DNA of 64,000 nt from Congeria kusceri (taxonomy: Eukaryota; Mollusca; Bivalvia; Myida; Dreissenidae). The stretch covers positions 7,044,058 to 7,108,057 of the forward strand of contig CM051034.1 in NCBI GenBank assembly GCA_027627225.1, given 5' to 3'. Below the pieces are notes generated by a model. That model ran no database searches, was not told the DNA's origin, and saw nothing but the letters and a program-made list of their open reading frames with translations. Shown here piece after piece: positions 27,101 through 39,100 of the stretch (position 1 is the stretch's first letter; every line of letters begins with the position of its first letter). A program made the translations under genes and the position numbers.

Positions 27101-30100
27101 TTTTTTTTAACTTTATTATTACCGACATAAGATGTTACTGTATGCTTCAATGTCATACGTATCACGTAAGGACGATGAACCATAAATTATAAATGACCTG
27201 CATCGACGGTCGTCTTGATATTAACACACTGATACACATTCTAAACATGTTATTTCCCCTATATTATTGAAATACATTAGGAAAAGTAGTCCTGGTGATC
27301 AGCGCTGACGAATGGAGTGATGCTGCGTGAGAAATATCGTCGGCGCTCCTCCGACAATCTACCACTAGGTAACACTGGCGGTTGGTCGTTAGATTCAAAC
27401 TGGTATCCACGATCCCTGAGAATGTTGAACCGATCCCTGAGAATGTTGAACCGCAGCTCGAGCGCAAGATTGTGTTCCTTCGCGATGACGATCCCGGGCG
27501 CACTGGACTCGAACCGGAAGTACTGAAACTTCCTGAAATATTATGTTATTGAACGAGTTCAAAACAAGTGCATATCTTTAAAATTGTGACCTACAATTTA
27601 TATCAAATGTATACATGTGGATTTTAGAATCATGCAACGGCATTATACCTTATTCCGACAACGGGTTTGAAAACACGCTCGAGGAAAGGTTTCCAGGGAC
27701 GCCATGTCCATTCCGGAAAGTAGACTGCTTTGTTCGTCGACGACGACTTGTTCACTAAGTCGGCAAGCTGTGGCAGGGTTTCCAGGTCATGTTTCCTGTA
27801 CTTGATCTTAATGTGGGCGAATCCGGAATCTACCAAGCATCTCGGGTGACCTGCGAATCATCATTGATGAATTAATTCATTATATGAAATAAATGTAACA
27901 AACATATAAGCAATTATTGCTTTTTATTCATTATAAAGTGAAAAATGAACGAATTTAAAATATGGTAGCATGTGCAAACAATAACCAGTATTATTTCCAT
28001 ACCAGGTATCTGCATTTGGAGCTCGATCTTTGCGTTTTGTCCCGTCATCACATGCCACATCATATACCCCGTCGTGTACTTGTTCTTATTTTGACCTAAA
28101 CGAAAGAAAAAAAACACATTTGTCAATAAATATTACTAAATTGGCGCTTTGTGATTAAATATAAATGAACGAACGTCCAAAGAAGTAAAATTGTCGTACC
28201 AGGGCAATTATCTGCGTGGATAGACAATGGCGTTCCGGCGGTCGTGTGATTCTGTAGGGTCCAATCCAGCAAAGATAAAACTTAATCCGGCCCGTGCGAT
28301 TCCTTCCGATCGAGGCCGATCGTCTGGTCCTCATCTATCAGGAAATTTAATTGTAGCGGCTTTCCATCAAGACGAATCCCGAATATCTGGATTTTCCTCA
28401 GAGTGAGGAAATACAATGGCCCCATCTGCCGTGAGAAGTGGGGGAGGCTGACATTCTGACTAAAGTCGAAGGTCACGTGAGTAAATGGGGCATCACTATC
28501 CCGTGTATCAATGCTCTTTCGAACGCACTGATTGTATACTTCACGTTCCTGTAATATATACAGAAATACCATCATTTTTAAATGTGTACTCGTGTTGATA
28601 ATTAATATTTAACCATGAATTGTATAAACGGCAATTCTATGCATGATATTATCCAGTTACAATTATATAAGTTATAATACCTGGTGGATGCAAAAACTTT
28701 GAAAGCCTACACAAAACACGCACCTGTCGAGCTAGCAGAACGTGGTTCCGGAGTGCCTCCGATGCCTCCAATGTTTCGTCCTCACTGATGGCGGTGCTGA
28801 CTTGACGTCGCAACTTCTCACACGTCGCACATACATCCTCACGGGGGGTGGCGATCCGGATATGTGGAAGACATTCACTCCAAATGTCCTTGAAGGCTGT
28901 CAACCCCAGACCGCGCAGCCCCTGTTCTGTGCAGGCTTGCTTGTAAGCACTGTGCAAGGCGACCTTGGTGCAGTCCGACGGCAGAAAAACTGGAGGTATT
29001 GTGTCAATACCGCGTGGGGCGGCCGGCTGGGGAAGACCGCGCTCATCGGAGTAATTCTTTATGAACGAAACGACACGCATCACATCCTCAAACGTTGTAG
29101 AGTGTTTGGGACGTCGGCCGGCATTCCCGTGTATTCTAGGCGTGATGCCGTGTGTTGACATGTGCTTACGGATTGTCTTAATATTATGGTTTGTTAAGTC
29201 GTAGAGCACTTGAAAGGCCTTCTTACACACAGGTTTGCCGTGAACGCTCAACTTTTGACGTGCGCGCTGTCGCTTCTTCCCTCGCTTCGTAGTGGTGTCA
29301 TCTCTGCCAGACAAAAGTGTCATGATGGCGAGTTCTTTCTCATCTTTTGACATACATTTCATCTCAAATAGTTGTGTCATAATTTGATCATGTGTAAATA
29401 AAGTATTATAGTTCAGAGTACACCCGCAACCTCCTTCAATAAACTTGGCCGTGACATTTTTCTCCTCCGTCGCAATGAACTCATCAGGGTCGCTACTATC
29501 GCTGTTACCTGAAGACGGCTGTTGTGCTTCTGTGAAACGTCGCGCCCTTCCGTAAAGAACATCATCTTCATGTATGCTGATGGATGACAAGTCCTCTTCA
29601 ATGTTAGTGCACGATTCTGTCGTTAGTTCTTGTGAATTATTTGGCGTTCTACCAAAATGGTCCGATATCATAGACTCAAGTTCCTGAAAAAAATGAATTA
29701 ATGAGATCATAAGAATAAATGAATTCCTGAAGTTCCTGGAAAAAACATGATTTAATGAGATCCTAAGAATAAATGTGTTCCTGAAACAGTAAAAAAAATG
29801 CAATTAAGAAAAGAATATAAAAAAAAAGTGAAAATGTCACGTCAGCCGGGAATCGATCCGGGTTCCCCACTGTAGAAGTGAAAGCGCACTAGCCCACTCG
29901 ACCATCCCGTCGCTTTACTAACGGCGGGTTTAAGTATAACCTAAAGCTAATAACAGAAAGTAAAATGTGACAGCGGTCGTCTGCTACCTGTAAAATTCTC
30001 GAAAAAAATGCAAAACAGACAACTATTTTTCCAATAACTTAGAATTACAACAATTTATTTTGCAAGATTTATAGGGAAAATGCTTAATACTGTAAATTAT

Positions 30101-33100
30101 GTATTTTTTTTATATTTAAATGAACGATTTTCATCTGCTTTACAAGAATCGATAATCGTGATAGAAATGTGATAAATGTGGAAAAATGAGCATTCGTAAG
30201 GCTTTCATTTTAAGTATTAATGCAGCATAAACATCAATTTTATCTGAAAAAATTTAACATACATATACAACAATCATGCAACAATGTGAATCAGCTAAAC
30301 CAGTCATTGACAATTTATCATTGCGTTTGCAAATAAATACCTTATTTCAATTTTCTTTGTATCAAATGTTATAAATAATGAAGAAATATATCTTATTTAC
30401 TCACATCCAATTCGTCGTCCATCTTTTCAACCAACAAACAAGCAAAATCTGGCAATAAACAGCTAAGATCGACTTGACTTCCGTGTTTACATGCAGAAAA
30501 TCATGACGTCATTTCAAACGCATTTTTCTCGGTTATGTGACGTTGTCATTAAGGTCGATTTTCACACGTCTCTCCTCATATATATATATATATATTAAGC
30601 AAGGAAAAATATTTAATTAGTGTTTTTAAACCTTTACTTAACAACATTAAACAACATCATAATAATGGACATTATGAGTATGCAAATGACATCGTTACTG
30701 AGTAATTACACATATTATTTGCCCTGATGATTATAGTGAAACCGGTTGGCAAATAAATTATCATATTCCAATGTAATGTTAATTTTTACTTTTTAACTTA
30801 CATTTTTCTTGTCTCGGCATTGTTTTTATTTTGTTATTATATATATAGAACAGTAGTATGAACATGTAGTTTATTAAACTTTCTTAATAGCAATTAAATG
30901 ACAACCGTTGCTCCTTAAAAATGCAAGTACATCAGTCTTAGACGTTAAGCGGTGGACCGTGGACCGAGTCAACCAAATTTTAGCTTTGTTGAGCAAAAGT
31001 TGGAAGTAAACTGGACCGGCGGTCCAGCAAAGAAGGTCCCATGATAATTTGATACCTTAATTGTTCAGCCAATAATTCTAAAAAATCAGCTTATATGGAC
31101 GCATAAAATTCACTGTAAGATTTGCAACCATTTCCGTTTGCGTATGCAAAGGCCGCCTACTCGGCAATAAACATGCTCTACCTCTGCATCAGCAAGTCAA
31201 TTATCTATAAAATCTATATGCAGGAGAAGCTAGATTTACTACAGTCACCCAGTCAGCTAATGAGAATGCGTAAAATATACCATATGAAAATGAGCATAGT
31301 CAATAGAATGTTTATCACGCACTCATTCTAATTTTAGTTGGTAAAGGTGAAGTAATTTGTAACACATTTTTATTAGGTATGCATGTTGTTAAATGCATGT
31401 TTTTAACACCCGCATTCTAAATAAATTAAATAACATATTAAAACAAGTCAATATTATAATAATTTTTTTTTGCCAAAATGAACAGTTTACCTAAATATAT
31501 GAAACATATATGAAACATATCAGTTTATATGAAACAAGATGTTGACAAAATGCGTAAGTGGATCACACAGTATTTTAGTGCGTAATGTCAAAGATATGTT
31601 TTCGTTCGTTTTAAAAGAAAATATTGCTATGACTATGTATATTTTCTAATAAACCAGCTATTCAAAAGCATTACTGTACACTGATTACACGCAAAAACTT
31701 ATGCTGCAACAACAGTTTGACAAAAGTCAGCAAAAGTTAAGTCCTTGTCGAAAGTGAAAGTAAAAATGTTTCATTTCTCAACAGTGGATTTAAAAAAATA
31801 TTTTTTGGACACAAAGCATTTATTGTTAAAGGAGTGGGTGGGGGAGGGGTACTGTGGTGGCAATTATTTGGGTGCCAACTTTTTAGGAGTAGGAAGTCCA
31901 TGTTCACAAATCCTAGCGACCGGAGCAGTTGCCATGTGATCTGCGCACTCGATTCAATTCGGCCCTAATACTAACTCAGCCATTTGGGCCAGTACTGAGC
32001 TAAAATAAAATCGAAATGAACACCCGATATTTGATTACTGGCGATCTTGTATTAATAGTTTTTCATCATATAATTTTTATTGTAATAAATACATGATTTA
32101 TGTAAGAATACAAGTCTGAATACCATAAATGATTTGTGGCGAGTCGTGAGAAAACCGGTCTTAATGCATGTGCGTAAAGTGTCGTCCCGGATTAGCCTGT
32201 GCAGTCAGCACAGGCTAATCCAGGAAGGCACTTTCGGCTTTTATGGTATTTTCTGTTTCAAGGTAGTCTCTTCTAAACATAAATCCACTGTAGGCGGAAA
32301 GTGAGGACTGCACAGGACGACACTTTATGCACATGCATTAAGACCGGTTTTCCCACGACGCACCTCATTTATTATATATTTTTCAAAGATGTTCATAAAT
32401 AAACATAAGAGTGAATGAAAATCTACAAACATATAGTGGCCCACTTAATTGTTGTTCGGTCCAGTTGATTTAGCTGGCTTGGTGGACCGATGGTCCACTG
32501 CTTTTGAAATTTATTCGTGAAGACTGAGTACATGACATTTCAAAGTCATTATTTTCTCAAATACAATTGAACATGCTACAGAAACAACTATTTAAGAAAT
32601 AATGTTTGATTTATCATTGTTTATCGGCCAATAAACAACAATTTGGAGTTCTGATGCGTAGGAATTAAACCACAAGGGCGTTAGCCAGAGTGGTTTTATA
32701 GCCACACATCAGAACTACAAAGAGTTGTTTATTGTCTGATGAACAACAATATTGTGAAAATAATTTCCATTCAAACATGTTTTGACAAATATTTTCGCAA
32801 TTGTAATGAGAACTATATTTTTACTATGCTCTGTTCAGAATTGGGACTACTTTATGCGTCGTTTATTGGGTAGTTTAACAACGATAATTTGTTCTGTGTC
32901 TAAAGAAAAATTAGCAAGTATCACGTTTGAATTATTATTTAGAGGCAACTAAAAGCAATATTTGTTTGACTCGTTTCAAAGATGGGTTACATACACATTT
33001 CCACACAATTTTACTAAATTGCAAGCACTAGTGTGGGGCTACTCGAACATGGCATAACTAGGTTTCATGTACTAGTATTGAAAGCATTAAAATGAAAAAG

Positions 33101-36100
33101 CTGACTTAAAGAGCAGCATGCGTTGAATTTACTGCACATATTTTATTGGTGAATTATCTTTAAAGATGGAAAGTTCTTCTGGAAATAACGCACAGCAAAA
33201 TCACAAGTAAGAATCATGATTACTAATAAAGTAAAGTGTAATATGTTTTGTGTTGTTACTTTTAACTAACATATGTTAGTCAGCCGTTTTCCGTCATGTA
33301 AATCAGTTTCGCAGTCTAGCAGCGCTCATAGATTCGCCTCTTATGCAATGATAGAACGTGTACACATAATTATATCATTTATTTTCTTATTTCAGTCGAT
33401 AACAGTAATCTATAAATGTCATAAATAATTGTCTTCGTTTTAGTGTGAACGAAGAAACGCTACGAAACTGTCAGATATCAGAAAAACAATGGGCATGTCC
33501 TACTGAAGGATGCGGCAAGATTCTCAGCCGAAAACAAACACTCGTCACACACCTGGCATCAATACACAATGCATTTATTGGTGAGTTAATACAGTTACCG
33601 TTTCCGATTTTCACTACGCTACGGGAAATTGTTTAAACATTATCGTTGGTTAATTGCCCACTGGCCACATATACGAATTGTTAAAGCGATTGCAATTAGA
33701 CCGTACATCTTTAAAACTATTTGCAGCAAACTAATATGCTTACTTGGTTGGTTAATATCTATATATCTAAAATACTTCAAGAAAATGTAAAAGTCAATAG
33801 AAAAAAAAACGACACGCAAATATTAAGACTAATGTTTGACTGCACTTATACCAGAACACATTCATCAACGTGCATTTATGTTTTGTGCAATTAATATGTC
33901 TGCTAATTTCAAACATGTTTTTACGTGTAAGCGCGCATGTGTTCTACACAGTACTGTATAGTATTAATAAACATGACTTACATGCTTTGCATTTCGTACA
34001 TTTTGTACTTGTTTCAACGAATCTTTGCACTGAATGGCACATTTGCCATTTTTTGATAGCATAACTCGTAGGGCGTTGTGAAGGAATGGTTTCAAATGAA
34101 CTAAAGGTTATTACGTAGACTCAATTTTTATTTGAAAAGTATCATCATTGCTTTTGTAAAAATGCCTGCGTTGCATCTAAGTACTGAGCTTTTCGCCTAC
34201 GATTACGTTAGTATACTAGTATATCGGTGATTGCACGCTGCCCATGCTGGGAACGTGACATCATTGGTGTCAGCAGCAAATTCGCGCTCTTTTCTTAAAG
34301 CACGTGTTATACATGGCATACACTTTCAAGACAAAGTGTATTTACGATTTTTGAAAAGTAAAATAGATAGACATTTCCAATCAATATATTCGGTTTGCGT
34401 ACTTCTGACTGAATTTTCTCATTTTGGATTTGGCGTCAGACAACTACACATTCACTCACAATAAAATACAAAAATGAAATGAATAAATTTAACTCGCATG
34501 TATTTTTTTGGCAGTAATGCAAATATCAATGTTTATCCCTCAGGCGGGGGGTGGGGGGGTGGGGGGCATATACAGGACTTTAGACTGAACGTGAACCTAT
34601 TCCCTACAGGTGGGAATTTGATATTCCGAATGATTCCGGGTCCAGGGGTAATAGACTTTGGTCGGATTTTAGATCCCGGTTCGCATAAGCTTACTTGTTT
34701 TGTGGCATATTGTGCCGATTGGTCAATAATGACGTCATTGCAATGCGTAGACAAACTTATATCAATATTTATTACATTTTATTTCATTTCAGTTAATTTA
34801 CAGAAACGACAATACAAGCAATATGAAACAGACTCTCAACTAAGCATACCACGATCAACTGCCTGGCTATTAAAAAAGTAAGTACCGAAGCTGTTCCAAA
34901 TTTACGCAATTGTAATTAAAGAAAATGTAGATTTAATTCATATTAAATTAATTATATGTCTTAAGGATTTATAAATGTAGTAATTATAATTATTACCAAC
35001 ATCGCTAGACATTTAAAATAAATTACGTTTATTTTGCGTTGTGTTACCTGTATGGATTCGTCCATGTTTATAACGATTCTCACTTGCATTTTTACAGACT
35101 GTACTAATACTTAATATTGTTTTATGGTAAGGGATTCTGGGTAGTATTATACAGCAAATGTGCGTTTTCCACGAGGATTACATGCAGTTGTCATGATCGT
35201 TATCGTGGTGTATACTGGTGTCGACATCAGCGATCTCAGCGACCGACCTAAAACTATATCGCAGTCATTCAGGTGTAGCAAACATATGCGATCGATAATA
35301 ACATGACTGGGGCTATTTATGTATCTATGACTGATCGATTTACAGACTTGCACAGCATTGAGGCCATAAACATTTCGTGATGTGTATTGAACTCCGGGAA
35401 TTTTTACGATTTTAATATAAAACTGCTTGGATCGAAACAATATGACCTCCGGTGTATATCAGATGTGTATATGCGCTACATTGATCGGTCAAGTTATTGT
35501 AAAGATTTGGAGACGTTGCCACCGCATGTATTTCACTTTAATGTTTTGTAACATTTCAGGAGAAGACATGACGACGAAAATGCTGGCCCGGTAAAAGACA
35601 ATTCCAGTGGTTTCCAGGAAATTGATGAAACTGACAAAAATAGTGATGCGAAATCAGTAGTAGAAAATGTATCTGAAGCTGAGATTTCCCAAGAAGATTA
35701 TGACTCGGCATCAACTCATTCTACACTTTCAAGTTTCGATTCTGATATGGACATTGAATTAGACACTGATGAAGATGATCTTTCGCCACACAATGCAGTT
35801 ACACCGTGTGATGCACCGCTATATGTTGTTCAATGCTCCGACTGCACACGGAGTCAATACACTTCTAAAATTACTAAATTAGAACATGAGTTGGCAGTAC
35901 TAGCATTTGCTTGTCGCCACAATTTATCAGACACAGCCTTACAAGATTTGCTGTCTCTTTTGAAGTTATATGTACCTGAAAGTAGCCTGATTGATTGCAA
36001 CATCTATTTGCTTAAACAAAGATGCGGCTTTAAAAAAGATTTCTTGAAATCATTCACATTCTGCAATTTATGCAAGAACACATTACTAAAAGGTAGTGAA

Positions 36101-39100
36101 ACATGCGCAACACCTGGTTGCCCTGGTAAGACACCTTCCGTGAAGAGCCACAGCTTTTTCATGACTGGCGATTTGAAACTTCAGCTTCAGGATATTCTCA
36201 CAAAACCAGGAGTGTGGGACTCGATACAAGAAACATATTATCGCCAGAGTACTTTAAATATAACCGATGTAAATGATGGAGACAACTACAAACTGTTAAA
36301 ACAATGTGGCAATTTTCTTAGTAATAACAATAATATAACTTTTACACTTTTTACTGATGGTGTACCGCTTTTCAAAAGTTCTGGGGTGTCAATGTGGCCT
36401 GTTTACCTGTTAATTAATGAAATTCCGAGTCACGAAAGATTTAGAAGAAAAAACATGATTCTTTGGGGTGTGTGGCAAGGCATTGGCAAACCATCCATGA
36501 CCATATATCTTAAAGAATTGGTGAAAGACTTGGAACATTTACAGACAGAAGGATTTTCTTTTGCAATAGGGAACAAAGAAATACAAAGCAGAGCAAAGCT
36601 TATAATTGCAACAATGGATCTTCAAGCTCGATCATCTGTTCTTAAAATGACACAATTCAATGGGGAGTTTCCGTGTGTTTTTTATTTTGACAAAGGTGTT
36701 CAAGTTAAGAGTGACAAAGGGCATTGCAAGGCTTTCCCATATACAGAAACAAGAAATTTACGAACAAGTGTTGGTATACGTGAAGACAGCAAACAGGCTC
36801 AAGCAAGTGGCATGGCTGTCAATGGTTTTCAAGGGCAAAGTGTGTTGCTGTTTTTGGATGGCTTTGAACTCAATATGAATGTTGTAGTGGACTATATGCA
36901 TGGCGTTCTCCTGGGTATCACTAAAAAATTGCTGACATGTTGGTTTGACAACAAATATTCAGGCCATCCCTTTAACATTGGACATTCTGTTCAAATAGTT
37001 GACAAAAGGCTGATGCAGCTAACACCACCACAAACAGTTCACAGACTTCCAAGAAGAATAAGTTCAACTTTAAAACACTGGAAAGCTTCTGAACTGAGAG
37101 TTTGGCTTCTGTTTTACAGCATACCATGCATTAAAGGAATTTTACCTGATGTGTACCTCAAACATTTTAGTCTGTTAGTGGAGGCCATATATATTCTTCT
37201 TACCGAAGGAATCACAACAGCAGACATTGAGAGGGCAGAGACATTGCTGAGAACATTTGTGAAAACTGCAGACTCTTTATATGAAAAAAATATAATGGGC
37301 CTGAACATGCACAATCTGTTGCACATCAGTAAATGTGTTGCCAGTTGGGGACCAATGTGGGCTTGGTCATGTTTTAGTTTTGAATCTTTTAATGGAGAAA
37401 TTAAAAAGACAATACATGGAACTGGAAATGTTTGTTTTCAGATATTTTGGATTCTCATGGCTCAGAAGCATATTGAAAATGCAGCACCAGCTATACAAAA
37501 TGACCAAGTGCAAGACTTCGTTAAATTTCAATTCAAGGAGAACACAAACCATCCTTGCATAGTTAAAAGGTTATACAAGCTTGAAGACTTATCTGACAAC
37601 CTCAAGGTACACATCAACCAAATGTCAATGGGAATGGAATTGACACACTACAAACTTGTCAAGAAAATAGTTGTAAATGGCATTAAAGTTTCAAGCAAAA
37701 GTTGTACCAAAGTAAAGAAAAGAAATTCATATACAGTCATCGTCAGCGAAACCAGAGCCAACAAGAAATTCCTAGAAGTGGAGTTTTTTCTTCAGAACAC
37801 TGAAACTTCGCTTGTTTTAGCTGTAGGACGACAACTCAAAGTGAAAGAAAAGCTTCTTCGAGAAAATGTTCCACATCTTCAAATCGTTGAGTACTCCAGG
37901 TAAGGAAAGCTAATAGAAAAAGAATTAGGTAGTGTTTGCTTAATTAAGACTATAGTATTATACAAATTAGTTCTGAATTTTTGATTTATAAATTTCCCAA
38001 ATATTTGAACGTGTTTTTTGTTCATATTTTTATTTGTTTCAGTGCTGAACAAACAGTGGAAAAGGCCATTTACATTCAACAAGTACTGATGAGTTTTGAA
38101 GTTGACGGCAGCAAAATTATCGCAGAACTTCCTAACTCCGTAGAAGGAGATTATTTTTTTCTGATGAACAAATTTTCATGATATCGATATGCAAATACTG
38201 TATTATGTCTGTTTCACATGATAATATGACATGAAAAATGTCTGTTACCTTAGAAATAATATAAAATTATATTATGTATCAAATACCATGTAAAATGTAT
38301 ATATGAACATTTTAATCATATATTTTATTCATACACATGTTCAAATAAAATAATCACTGTGTAAGTTACACTTAGTTCTGAGAGAGATTTTTCGTGAAAA
38401 CTTTATGTTATTTTTCCACCGTTTGCCACTCAGTTTTTCTTGCAAAATTTTCTAAGTCCCTTTTTTCCTATGCAAAATATCCATTTTCCACTCCAAGAAA
38501 TGACAAAGTCCAGTTTTCCACCGTTTGCCACTGAATTTCCACTATTTTACATAGAATGCCACTGTATATTTTCCATCGATTAGTGGAAAACGATGGCATT
38601 TAACCATTTGCCATCGTTTTACATCGATTTTTCACCGTTTGCCACAGTTTTACATGGCAATTGGTGGCATTTGGTGAATATCGGTGGCAGATCTACAGAC
38701 GGGAGGGGCTAGTGGGCGATGACCAAGACTGTGATGTATAGCAAAAAGAATCCTTTCCTACTGAACAGTCTTTGTATAGGTATGTGTCAATGGCACAACT
38801 GCTTTTTATAGAATGCACCGAGGGCGTAATAAACAGTGTGTGAGTGTGTCAATGGCACGACTGCTTTTTATAATTGCACCGAGGGCGTAATAAACAGTGT
38901 GTGAGTGGGTCAATGGCACGACTGCTTTTTATAGAATGCACCGAGGGCGTAATAAACAGTGTGTGAGTGTGTCAATGGCACGACTGCTTTTTATAGAATG
39001 CACCGAGGGCGTAATAAACAGTGTGTCAGTGTGTCAATGGCAAGACTGCTTTTTATAGAATGCACCGAGGGCGTAATAAACAGTGTGTCAGTGTGTCAAT

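Larger units (their letters stand above)
26576..30577 (-). mobile_element. 4.0-kb TIR DNA transposon (Sola-like?) in REC8 intron 11
   Basis: About 35-bp inverted ends GAGGACC/GAGGAGA plus GACGTGTGAAAATCGACCTT and AATGACAA, with two mismatches, bound a 4002-bp element inserted in a (TA)n tract. ATAT on both sides may be a 4-bp target duplication, but the microsatellite makes this uncertain. It carries one spliced transposase gene (27277-30422, minus). GAG termini and a possible 4-bp duplication would fit Sola, but I cannot confirm the superfamily. Confidence 0.88.

Noticed and set aside
28742..29158. Plus ORF of 138 codons
   Set aside because: Antisense shadow of transposase exon 2.
33028..33045. 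CACTAGTGTGGGG as the left end of the CACTA-type element
   Set aside because: It does not match any right-end sequence or the subterminal motif, so the boundary stays open.
34533..34881. 127-codon ORF with a G-rich start
   Set aside because: Only the segment 34793-34877 has splice sites and phase that fit the CACTA transposase; the rest is intron.
38705..38714. GGGGCTAGTG as the right end of the CACTA-type element
   Set aside because: No matching inverted CACTAGCCCC upstream and no 3-bp duplication could be identified.
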